Source: Thermothielavioides terrestris NRRL 8126 (Eukaryota; Ascomycota; Sordariomycetes; Sordariales; Chaetomiaceae). Taken from it: a DNA stretch of 64,000 nt. Position 1 is the stretch's first letter; the number at the start of each line of letters is the position of its first letter. Positions 23,700-34,774 of the stretch are shown here, one piece after another. The stretch spans positions 8,351,501-8,415,500 of the forward strand of contig NC_016458.1 of NCBI RefSeq assembly GCF_000226115.1, written 5' to 3'. The position numbers and the translations under genes were made by a program. Under the pieces are notes generated by a model that ran no database searches, had not been told where the DNA came from, and worked only from the letters and a program-made list of their open reading frames with translations.

Positions 23700-26600
23700 G
23701 AGCTTGCTATATACTCCTATAGGCAAGCTTATACCTTAAAAGCTCTTTTGATAGGCACTTCTTATCGTCGTTGCTCCTTAAGTTGCTTTCTATATATAGC
23801 TCGCTCAGCTTATAAAGGTCTGGTTAGCTATAATGGCTGATCCTACTGTCTTTTATACTCCTCTACCTCCTTGATATATATATCCTAGCCCTACTACTAT
23901 ATTAGATACTTATATTTATAAGCGAAGGTATAGTTGTATAGGTCGTATAGTAGTAGGCGAAGTAGACGTCTAGGCTTCGTAAGCTCCTTACGAAAGTACT
24001 TACTATAGTATTGCACTGAAGATGATATCTAGCTAGATAATGTAGATAATCTATATACCTAAAGATGCTTCTATACTAGCGTATAAGGCATCTTTAGGTA
24101 GTCTAGCCTCCTTATAAGCGTATAGATAAGCGTCTCCTCTTCCTAGAGGTAGGGATCGAGTACTATCTTTTTAAAGGCTACCTATACTAGTGCCCTAAGG
24201 TCCTTAACTAGGTTATTACCAAGGAGGCGCTCCTAGTCCATCTTATCTATAGGAGTATCAATAAACCTTTATATTGTAGTCGCTTATAGTATAGTAATCT
24301 CTATAATCTTAGCTTTAATATTCTACTAGGTTGATATATTATTAAGATCTTCTATAAATGCTGTTGATAGACCTAAAGCAGCTTGCTAGTCCTTTAGTTA
24401 GAGGAGTAAAATAGTGTTAGGTACTAGAAACGTACTCTATAGCTATCGTCTAAGGTCGCCTATAGGGTCTTATAAAGGTGGTACGCCGTTTAGCTATCTA
24501 TCTAGTAGGAGTCCTACGACTCTACGATAGTATACTCGGTAGGCTACGTCCTTCTTTAACTAAGGTATAAAGATAATTTAGGCGATAGCGATTACTCCTT
24601 TTTCGCTTTAGTTAAAGAGCTAGGCTTCCTTAAATGCTACTGAGTATATAGCTAGGATCCTAAGTTCTATATCGCTAAAGTAGTTGTAGAGATATATAGG
24701 TAGATTATTAAGTCTAAGAATATCGAGTATAAATACGTCGTTAGCTTAGAGGACTTCGATCACCTTATCTTCGTTATACTCTAAGACTATAGGTTATATA
24801 GGCTCTTTAGTCGGAGATAGCAGGTCTAGAGGGAGCTTATACGTCTTACTATTGTCCTATAGTAGTAAGGGGACTACTTTAGTACAAAGTAGGTAATCCT
24901 TAAAGGTATTAAGAGCTAGCCTATAAGTTCCTAACTATAAGTGTAATATATACTACTATACAACTATCTTACTATTTCTCTAGTATAGCCGAAGCTAAAG
25001 TAGCTTGAACTATATCTATTTATCTAGAAGGTAGGGCTAGAGTTTTTAAAGAAAGACCTATATAAATTTAAGGGTAAACTATCTATATTCCTATTCTAAA
25101 CTTTACTAAAGGTAGTAGATAATAACCTCCTTATATAGCTATATCTAAAGGAACTTATAGATAGACTAAAAGGCGATCTAGACCTTTAACAAGATATTAA
25201 TATATATCTCTAAGCTCTTAAATAGGGAGTCGAAATAGTAGAGCCGACCTTTGACTTAATCGAAGATTATAATTGCCTAATGCCTTTTATCGACAAAGCA
25301 AAGGAAAACCTAGAAACGGTAATTGTTGGCAATAACCCTCTAGTTAGACTAGTAGAACTCCTTTAGCGTAGGACTATAGTCCGAGACTAGCTATAAGTAG
25401 ATCTAGAGACAGTCCTTGTAAAGGCGAAAGAAAAACTATATAACGTCTAAGATCGTTTTATAATCTAGCTATTCCTTACTAAGTAATATACCTTCTATAT
25501 CGAAGAGCGAAATACCTATATCTATAAAATAGATATCGAAAAACCGATCTATTAGAGACCTTTCCTTTAGCTAGTCTAGGAATAGGTACTTTATAATCTT
25601 AGGGTTTACGCTAAGCCGAGGACTTAGGATCTAGTTAGGTTGTTAGTTGATTATATCTTATAGGTACTTCTTTGGAGTCTATAAAAATAGGAAAAGCTTA
25701 AGGCTAGTTTCACCTAGGTAGCTTAGTATCTTTAAGCTTGGCTCTTACTATATAAAGGAGATATAATGCTATACTTGATCGCTATCGCTAGTAGGCCTCT
25801 ATAAACCTTATAGTATATAAAACTTAAGCTCTCTAAGTAGCTACTTCTATCCTAGGTTAGTAGTTATATTGGCCTAGGGCTATATAGGCCCTATGAAATT
25901 AGGAATCCTACAATAGCCTATAGCGATACTTGCGATAACGTATGAAAAATTAGCTTATAAGAAAAGTCGCTCTCTAGGTAGAAAGATCTAGACTAATTAA
26001 AACGATTGTAAGAAAAAATCAAGGCGTAATAGGCGAGGTAGAAAAAATGGTTAATTGTAAGCGAATTAGTAGAAGGATTAAGAAAAAGGGGTAGGCAAGC
26101 CTTCGAAGGTAGGAGGGCTACTTAGCTCTTTCCTAAACTAGGCGAAAGAAAATGGATAAGGCTTATAGTACCTATTGATTAGCTAGAAATGAGTATTCGC
26201 CCTCTAAACTCTTAAAGCCTTCCTCTCCTCCTTACTATCTTAGAACTATTTTCTTCCTCTAACCTTCTCGCTACTTTATTCTAATGCCCTCCTTTCTCTA
26301 GTCGGATTAGGTTCTTAGCTAGGTCTTCTATTTCCCTTTTAAATTCGTATATAGCTCCTATATACGAATTTGTAACCTAGAAACTATAATACTAAGCAAT
26401 TAGTGTACCTACGATATATTGTAGGAAATCACTAATAAAGTAAGCGACTAGAGGCTATTACTATATAGGATTATAAACCGCTAGATCGATCTCTTATTAA
26501 TACTAAAAACAATGATCTTTATAGCCTAAAAGTATATCTAGGTAGTTTAAAGTAAGATAAAGGATCTACCAATGCTGAAAGATAAGTACTATACTGACAA

Positions 26601-27500
26601 GTATACTATAATCTTAGTCGAATATAAGGCTATCTATAGTATAATCAAGATCTATCAACTGAATATTAGATTACTATATATCTAGTAGGTCCTACTAAAT
26701 AATTAGTAAAATTAGTATAGGATATAGCGATCGGTTTATATCGACAATAGGTTGGTTAATATAGTTAAGTAGCACTATAATACCTAGGTCCTTTGTCCAG
26801 TGTTTATAGAGCATTATAATAGTAGATTACTTAGGCGTTAGATATATTATCTTACTATACGCTTAAACCGAGCGTCAACGCTTTTGATCTAGGTATAGGG
26901 TTACAAGTAAACGCTATACTTCCCTTTTATATTCGCCCTCTAAGCAAAGGAAGACTGACACTCCTATAGTAATAAAGTGCTTTGCTATAGCTATAAACTG
27001 TTATATTGACGTTCGACAACTCTTTTCGATAAGGACAGAGACGTCTATATAATTTAGCCCTTTAATAGCTATGTTTCTTTTACTCTTCTCTTTAGTAATA
27101 AGTGCGCTAACTATATCTAGTTAGAGAAGGAGTATACTTAGACTCGTATCTATAGGAATAATTAGAAGTATCTAGCTTAGGACTTAATCTCGTAGAACTA
27201 TCTTCTATATAATCCGAAGAACGATCTTAGGCTAAAGCTATATCTAGAAGAGGTAGGCTAAAAGTGGTTTATCCTACTAGAGGTTGCTATTAGGGAATAA
27301 ATAGTATAGTACTAGGCTAACTATAAGAGCTTATATCACTAAGGGATAGAGAAAATGAATAGGGATAGGTAGAGGGTAGGATATAGTCTAGGAGCTTAGC
27401 CTATAGATAGTAGATCAAGAGACTATATATCCTAATTATAGATTTTTCTTAGCTTTAACTTTGGCTCTAAGAAACTTAGTCCTATATAATAAAAACTATC
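23700..27500 (-). pseudogene. Complete post-pol region of Gypsy-A copy 2 (unassigned ORF remnants)
   Basis: This is the only copy in which the full region between the pol end and the 3' LTR is visible. On the element's sense (minus) strand the last part reads as a Lys/Arg/Gln-rich protein tail (IYIKEVEEYKRQ, AIYRKQLKEQRR) up to the polypurine tract. Upstream is the block homologous to the SDIELRILAIYLVVF segment of copies 1 and 3. I recognise no family; stops are mostly at Gln or Trp codons. Confidence 0.4.
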
Positions 27501-27570
27501 TATCTAGAGGGCAAAAGTGAAAAAGAAAAGGTAAGAACGACTATAAAGCCTCTAAAAGTAGGGCTGCCCC

Positions 27571-27756
27571 CTAGAAAGAAAACTTAGGTACTAGCGAAAA
27601 AGAATGAGGGCCTAAGGGATAAAAATAAGTAAACGACAGTAGATAGACGAAGACTAAGTAAGACGCGGCTAATAGAGATATCACTAGCGAGTAGGAGGCC
27701 GATATAACAATGGATATTAGGAAGAAAACGTAGTAAAACGCTAGTGAAACCATCAA
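27571..27756 (-). pseudogene. Hydrophobic small frame downstream of pol, copy 2
   Basis: 61 codons open from an ATG, with membrane-like segments (FYYVFFLISIVISASYSLVI; SYLVFVYLLSF) and the same SFSLVPKFSF end as copy 1. Its lack of stops is partly expected, because Phe/Leu/Ile/Ser/Tyr codons do not turn into stops under C-to-T change. Confidence 0.35.
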
Positions 27757-27994
27757 AGGCGATAGCTTCTAGGACCTTCCCCCTTCTTAAACTATATGTC
27801 CTCGTATATCTAGAGGGCTAGTATTAAAAACCGGGTGGTTTTCTATATAGGATTTCTACAATAAGCTCTTGACGAGGTCGCTCCTTCCTTGCCTCCTTTA
27901 TAGTAGTATAAGTTCAGCCTGCCTAAGGCGCTATAGTACGACTAGGGGTTTCCTCCTCGAGGACCTCCTCCTCTACTATAGTCGCGACGTCCTT

Positions 27995-30900
27995 AGGGCC
28001 TCCCTAAACTTATAGTAGAACGCCCGCTTTAGCCTTCTATTGGAAAAGGGGTTTCTAATTAGGGTCCCCCTCTTCCCTTTTGAATAGGGCAACAATTTGA
28101 TCTTACCTTTCTTCTTCTATCTAGATAGAGAAGACAACGAATAAGAACGTACAACGTGAAAAAGAGTACTAAGGAGTAGTATATAGGACTTCTATAAAAC
28201 GAAATGAAAAACTGCTTTACTTGTATAATCGTCGAGGAAACCGAAGGCAGTTTTACCCTCCTCTATCTCTACCTAGTCAAGGATTCTTTTAGGACTCTTC
28301 GTTAATTTTTGAAATTACTTCTAAGCAGATAGTTATATTAGAGATAATAGGCGATTCCGCTAGGCAATCTTCTTAGAGACAATATATACTTAGACTATTT
28401 TCCCTTCTATAATTAGATTAGTGATAATTAAGTTGCTATTATAGTAATTAAAGGTTAGAGCAATATCTTTGACGAACGGTATATTAAAGATTGCTTTATA
28501 GCTACTAGCAATGTCTTTAGTTATAAAGAAGTGAAGGTTAATGTCGACTCCTTCTAGGTATAAAGTAACCTAAGTCTCTCTAATAAACGGTACTAAGCTA
28601 TAAAGACCCTTTAAAATAACCTTAGTAGGCTAGTATAGTATCGTATATTTCTCGACAATATTTATTGAGATATAGTTGTACTTTGAACTAGAGTCGATTA
28701 GAGCAAGGTACTTATTATAATAGCCCTTCTCGAACTAGATATATAGAGTAGGAAGAGACTATACTTTTATTATCGTACTAAGTTCTATACGCTATAAGAC
28801 TAAAAGCGTTGAGATAGACTTCTAAAGTAGGGTATAGATATAATCGTCAACGTCTCTAGGTAGACCTTTATAAATCTAATGCTCCTAGAGGCTTCTTATA
28901 TAGATGCCCTATATACTGTCCTTAGTAACTCTAAAGATTGCTAGAACCGTCTTAGTCTAACTAGAGGAAGAGTCGTTAAATATATTTATATTAGTATATA
29001 GAGCCTATATATAGATCCCTATATCTTTTAGTATAGTAGTTAGTCTATTAGGCTTAGAAACACTAGACCCTTTATAGTCAATGACCTCGACGTCAATAGA
29101 AATGCCCTATAGGTATATAATTAGAGCGTCCTTATACTTAGACAAGATATAGACTAAGTTATTAAGGGTTAGACCAATCTTCGCCTTTATTGCAATATAG
29201 ATTATATCCTTTATATATAGAAGCAACGTAGCAACCTTCGACGTAGGTAGTTTAGACTATAGCTCCTTTTTCTTTATATAATTCACTATAGCTAGGTTCT
29301 TAAGGATAGTTATACAAGGAGGCTCCGCTAAAGGTATAGGAGTACCGCCTATCTAGAAGTTATTTTCCCTTTTGTCTTTAGCGAACCGACGCTTAGTAGG
29401 CAGTATATCTTAAAGTATAGTCTCCGCTTCCTTGTCTACTTCCTCTTTAGCTTCCCCCTTAGTCTAGTTAGAGAGAGGAAGAGGTAATCGATAAAATTCG
29501 TTAGCCTTTAGTGTAAGCTATAGGACAACCTTCTAAGTTAAGATATAACCTCCCTTTAACGGAACTATATAAAACGACAACTAATTAGACGCTATATAAT
29601 AAAAGGCGAAGGTAAGCTTAGGCTCCCCTTCGTATATAAGACGATTGATCGTTGTCTAAACGGTCGTAGGCTTCTAATATAGTTTAGGCTATTGGAGGTA
29701 GTACTTATTTAGTACTAGGGATATATCTAGTTTAAATAAGCGACTATTTAAACGTTTATACTTATAATAGTACGCCTAGTATATAGGGTAGCTATTATAC
29801 TATAGGCAATAGGCTATATATATGAGGATAAGCTAGCCGATCTTATCGACCTCTTATATATTATCAACATCTATCTTTATAAAGGTGATCGTCTTAGCTA
29901 GTGTATAGCCCTTTTTACTCCTATCGCTAAGGCAATAGTCTATACCTTTACGATATATTAGATCTATAGCTATAGCTTTTATAGCTTCTATATACTCGAG
30001 GACTATATAGTTAGAGTTATTACAATAGTAGCAATAGCTAAAGCTTATAGGTCTACTATAGCTAGGAGGACGACTATTAATATATAGGCTAGTAATAAAG
30101 CCAATGTATCTCTCTTATAAGTAGCTCCGCTATTAGAAATATATTCGGAGAACCTTGATCTCGTTAAGAGTAGGATCAATTCTATATAAACAAAGGGCTT
30201 TGATCTTCTATTTAAACTGCTTAGCGATCTTCTACTTCTAGATATATAGATATTGAAGCTAATTAGCTAGATCGTCGATGTCATCGGATATAAGTATAAG
30301 AGCTTTCTTCGGCTCCTCCTCTTCCTACTCTTATAGCTTAAGGGTTATCTTGACAATAGGCGTAGCCAAAGGCGAGTAGTACTTCTATAGATCGATCTTA
30401 TACTTATAGGTCTTAAGAAAGAGGTCTCTTACGTTAAGACCCTTCTAAAGAGTATCCTAAACGAACTTAAGGAAGTCTATCTACTTCGTAGTATAGATAG
30501 AGTCCTTATTGTCCTTCTTTAGAGTACGCTAGTGGTCCTTAAGAGCTATCTAGATCCGCTAATCAAATATACGCTATATAGTTGGAACAATTATATACTA
30601 TAGCTCTTTATAAACTTTAGTAGAGGTAATAACGTATATATAGTTGATTAACTCGAAGTAGTTATAGATAACTTTATCGATTAGCTAGTATCTCCTTTCG
30701 ATTAGATTATAAAGGTAACCTCTATCTCTATATTACTTAGGATCGTCGCCCTTTTAGCGTTTTAAGAACTTAGCCTTGAAAGCTACCTAGGTCTCTTAGT
30801 CCTTTTTCTCTTAGTAATAGATAATAGGCTAGATCGTAGTATTATACTAAAGCTTGAATAGATATATATAGGTTTTATTATTAGTAACCTAATAAGCCTT

Positions 30901-32152
30901 ATATATCTCTTCGAAGGTCTTAATCTAATATATAGTATTCTGACTAGAGAAGTAGCTTTGAAGGTTGGCCTTCGCTAGGGTTAGAAAGGTCGTACTAAAT
31001 ATAGTAGTAAGAATATACTTAGTTATCTTCTTTAGAGCTTCGGCTTTAGAGAAACTAAAAGGTGTTACTATAGGTGCCTCTATATAGATAGGCGGAGTAG
31101 AGGTATTTAGCGAAGACGGAAGGGGTATCTACACTACTTTGGCTAGGTCTTCTTCGCTTAGTATACCTTAGAAAGGCTATAAGATAGATATGTCCTTGGA
31201 CTCTCTCTTAGAGGTTAGTATTAAGATTAATAGTGTTATAGAGGTCGATAGAATTCCTAAAGCTTCTATAGATAATATATATATATATCGTTAAAGTCTA
31301 GTTATTAGACACTTGGCTATCGTCTTTAAGAAAGGCAACGACTATATCAATAGACTATAAAAAGATTAATATATATACTTCTATAGAAATATCGACTCCT
31401 TTAACGTTTGTCTAAAGGAAGAAAACCTCTTAAGAAGCTAGGTTCCTTTGGAATATATAGTCTAAACGCTCTAAAAGATAACTATAGGTTCTTTATAGAT
31501 TATCTAGATACCCTTGGCAACTAATATATTAGACCCAACTAATATAATAGTAGTAAGAGTATAGCTCTTAAGAAGAAAAGTAAAAGTCTATACTAAGACC
31601 TTATATCCAATATAAAACAATGCTAGATATATTGTTAGAAGGAGCTAAGTGTTGTAAAGGTATAGTCCTAAGCTTAGAAGCTTATAAGTAGCTACTATGT
31701 TTAATCGCTTTTGTAACTAGTTCGGCTAGACCGGGGAAGAAAATAATGATCGATAAAAATTCTATCCCTATCTCTACTTAGGAGGATAGAACTATCGTCT
31801 TTCGATTAGGTTAACGTTTTACAACTACTACGTCGATAATAACGAAGCTTCAATAGGTCTTTGAAGTATTAGGGATAATGGGATATCTTTTCGATACTCT
31901 ATATTGTCTAGGCAAAGGAAGGTCTCCTAGGACAAGGTCTTAATAGACCCTTGGAATATATACGCCTCAATAGGTTTCTACGCCTCTTAGAGATATTAGT
32001 ATCGGTATACTAGAGCTTTAATAGGTCGGCTATATCGTCGTTGTATAGCTATCAATATAGTATCGTATAGTTCTACGATCTTAGAAGACTTTGTAGTCTA
32101 TACTATCCTATTTAAATATAGAGCTAAGCTCCTCCCCGATTAAGCCCCTATT
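27995..32152 (-). pseudogene. Gag and N-terminal Pol remnant of Gypsy-A copy 2
   Basis: Sequence collinear with copy 1 positions 12856-17020 in reverse. It contains the Gag region, the Cys-containing motif and the protease-region equivalent, and ends at the internal deletion before the RT core. RIP stops throughout. Confidence 0.75.
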
Positions 32153-32649
32153 TGAAATAGTATAAAACCTCTATACTAACCTACTCTACTATACCTAGGA
32201 TTAGGCGTGTAAGATAGCTCCTAAAGGAATGTAGTATACCTCTAGACGAATAAAGATAGTACGTATTGAATAGTAAGAAGGATATCTCCTAAGAGGAAGA
32301 TATATAGCTTAGGTATATCTAATAGGATATAGTAGAAAGACAAAAGACAATAAGAATATAGTCAGAGCTTAATAGCTCGAATGCCTACCGTCTAGACAGA
32401 GGTAGAACAACGAAAGGAGAGGCTTAATAGCCTTCCTAGAAGAAGGAGGACTACCAACGTAGTGTTAACGAACGTATATTGACAACTACTTAATATCTTG
32501 CTTAATAATAAAGAAGATAGGCTTAGCCTACTTAAATATATATAATTAGAGGGCTAGACTCCCTAACAACGAATATAACGCTCTAAGACAAATAGAAAAG
32601 TAGAAAAACTAGGTCCCTCTATATCTAAGTAGTCTATTACCTTAATCTA
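32153..32649 (-). repeat. 5' LTR of Gypsy-A copy 2
   Basis: 497-bp LTR, the partner of 23191-23687 in the same orientation. It is followed on the minus strand by the same primer-site-like sequence as copy 1 (rc of ccccgattaagcccctattt). Confidence 0.86.
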
Positions 32650-33805
32650 GTATATTGCTTAGTAAGGAATAGCTAGATTATAGGACGATCTTAGACGTTA
32701 TATAGTTTTTCTTTCGCCTTTATAAGGACTATCTCTAGATCTACCTACAGCTAGTCTTAGACTATAGTCCTACGTCAAAAGAGTTCTACTAGTCTAACTA
32801 GAGGGTCATTGCTAACAATTGCTATTTCTAGGTTTTCCTTTGCTTTATTAGCGGAAGATATTAGGCAATTACGATCTTTGATTAAGTCAGAGGTCGGCTC
32901 TACTACTTCGACTCCCTATTTAAGAGCTTAAAGATATATATCGATATCTTATTAGAGGTCTAGATCGCCTTTCAGTCTATTTATAGGTTCCCTTAGATAT
33001 AACTATATAAGGAGGTTATTATCTACTATCCTTAGCAAAGTTTAGAATAGGAATATAGATAGTTCACCTTTGAGTTTATATAGGCCTTTTTTTAAGAACT
33101 CTAGCTCCGCTTTCTAGATAGATAGACATAGTTTAAGCTACCTTAGCTTCGGCTATACTAGGGAAATAGCGAAATAGTTATATAGCAATATATATTGCAC
33201 TTATAGTTAGGAACTTATAGGCTAGCTCTTAGTATCTTTAAAGATTGTCTACTTTACATTAAAGTAGTCCCTTTATTGCTATAGGACAATAGTAAGACGT
33301 ATAAGCTCCTTCTAGACCTACTATCTTCGACCGAAGAGCTTATATAGCCTATAGTCTTAGAGTATAACGAAGATAAGATGATCGAAGTCCTCTAGGCCAA
33401 CGACGTGTTTATACCTAATATTCTTAGACTCGATAACCTACCTATATATCTTTACAACTACTTTAGCGATATAGAACTTAGAATCTTAGCTATATACTTA
33501 GTAGTATTTAGAGAAGCCTAGCTCTTTAACTAGAGTAAGAAAGGAGTGATCGCTACTACTTGAATTATCCTTATACCTTAGTCAAAGAAGGATATAGCCT
33601 ATTAGGTATATTACTATAGGGTCGTAGGACTTCTACTAGACGAATAGCTAAGTAGTGTACTGCCTTTATAAGACCTTGTAGACGACTTTAGACGATAGCT
33701 ATAGAGTATATTTCTAGTACCTAGCATTGTTCCGCCTCTTTAACTAGAGGATTAGTAAGCTACTTTAGGTCTACTAGTAGCATTTATAGAAGATCTTAAC
33801 AATAT
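32650..33805 (+). pseudogene. Post-pol coding remnant of Gypsy-A copy 1, second part
   Basis: Continuation of copy 1 after the nested copy 2. From about 33350 the sense strand reads LDNLPIYLYNYFSDIELRIL, AIYLVVFREA and later SIFLVPSIVPP and FIEDLNNI. Stops fall only where Gln/Trp are expected. The same protein text is present in copy 3 at about 63580-63970. The function is unknown. Cut by the LTR of copy 3. Confidence 0.45.
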
Positions 33806-34302
33806 TGGATTAGGGTGATAGACTACCTAGACATAGGGGGACCTAGTTTTTCTACTTTTCTATTTGTCTTAGAGCGTTATATTCGTTGTTAGGGGGTCTA
33901 GCCCTCTAATTATATATATTTAAGTAGGCTAAGCCTATCTTCTTTATTATCAAGTAAGACATTAAGTAGTTGTCAATATACGTTCGTTGACACTACGTTG
34001 GTAGTCCTCCTTTTTCTAGAAAGGCTATTGAGCCTCTCCTTTCGTTGTTCTACCTCTGTCTAGACGATAGGCATTCGAGCTATTGAGCTCTGACTATATT
34101 CTTATTGTCTTTTATCTTTCTACTATATCCCACTAGATGTATCTAAGCTATATATCTTCCTCTTAGGAGATATCCTTCCTACTATTCGATATATACTATC
34201 TTCATTTGTCTAGAGGTACACTATATTCCTTTAAGAACTATCTTATACACCTAATCCTAGGTGTAGTAGAGTAGGTTGGTATAGAGGTTTTATACTATTT
34301 TA
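33806..34302 (+). repeat. 5' LTR of Gypsy-A copy 3
   Basis: 497-bp LTR starting TGGATTAGGG. It begins straight after the truncated copy 1 sequence (cttaacaatat), which in copy 3 itself continues as attaacttaatag near 63966. This shows that copy 3 sits inside copy 1. Confidence 0.86.
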
Positions 34303-34362
34303 AATAGGGGCTCAATTAGGGAGGAGCTTAGCTCTATATCTAAATAGGATAGTATAAACTAC

Positions 34363-34611
34363 TGTTATACGCCGATGGTCCTCGGTGACCATCTAGCGGT
34401 AAACGTATAAGGGTGAGAAAGATCAATGCCTCTCAGCCTCGTCAGCTGATAAGGCGGCACTCCTGAACACTAGTATATATTACAAAAGTATATTGATATA
34501 GTCTGTCTTCCTACGAAGGGGTTCCAGGTAAGGTTCCCCTTTTTAAGGGAACGCTCGTTACCCCTAACCGCGGTACGGTCATAGGTGCCCTTGCCACAGT
34601 TGTATATAACA
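34363..34611 (-). repeat. 3' LTR of the chromodomain Gypsy element
   Basis: 249 bp with TGTT...AACA ends, same length as the partner at 44699. Transitions such as tacgccgatgg versus tataccgatag separate the two. Confidence 0.87.
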
Positions 34612-34774
34612 AGTGCCTAGGGATAAGAAGAAAAAGATAGCGTCTTCGCTATCATTATAGAACTCAATATAGGATAAAGGAGCGTATAGAAAGGGAAGAA
34701 AACTAATCTACATTATACTTTATACAGGTTTTATATCCGTCATCTCGTCCTATAGCGAAGTCCTCCATTACGAT

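Larger units (their letters stand above)
23191..32649 (-). mobile_element. Gypsy family A, copy 2: nested, reversed, pol-deleted
   Basis: Complete element on the minus strand with both LTRs in the same (reverse) orientation, inserted in copy 1. The target duplication is GTAT (23187-23190 and 32650-32653); the uninterrupted site reads GAAG-GTAT-ATTATTT in copy 3. Relative to copies 1 and 3 it lacks a block of 3670 bp covering most of RT, RNase H and integrase, joined at 27988-27994 (AAGGACG on the minus strand). Gag and the whole post-pol region remain. A purine-rich GAAAGGGAAG tract adjoins the 3' LTR. Probably a non-autonomous derivative, later RIP-mutated. Confidence 0.85.
12358..33805 (+). 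mobile_element. Gypsy family A, copy 1 (RIP-mutated, interrupted, 3' end outside window)
   Basis: Ty3/Gypsy element on the plus strand. Visible parts are a 5' LTR at 12358-12855, internal sequence to 23190, and its continuation at 32650-33805 after the reverse-oriented copy 2. A GTAT target duplication flanks copy 2. Copy 3 then starts at 33806 inside the same downstream region, so the remainder of copy 1 must lie past the right edge. Gag, RT, RNase H and integrase are recognisable, but every frame carries many TAG/TAA stops. Confidence 0.85.

Noticed and set aside
23833..25500. Plus-strand reading starting MADPTVFYTPLPP in copy 2, antisense to the element
   Set aside because: The opposite (sense) strand reads as better protein, and the conserved blocks of copies 1 and 3 lie on the sense strand. 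The antisense frame has very many stops.
33806..34302. 3' LTR of Gypsy-A copy 1
   Set aside because: Copy 1's post-pol region stops short of the polypurine tract seen in copy 2, and leader and gag sequence follow this LTR. It is the 5' LTR of copy 3.
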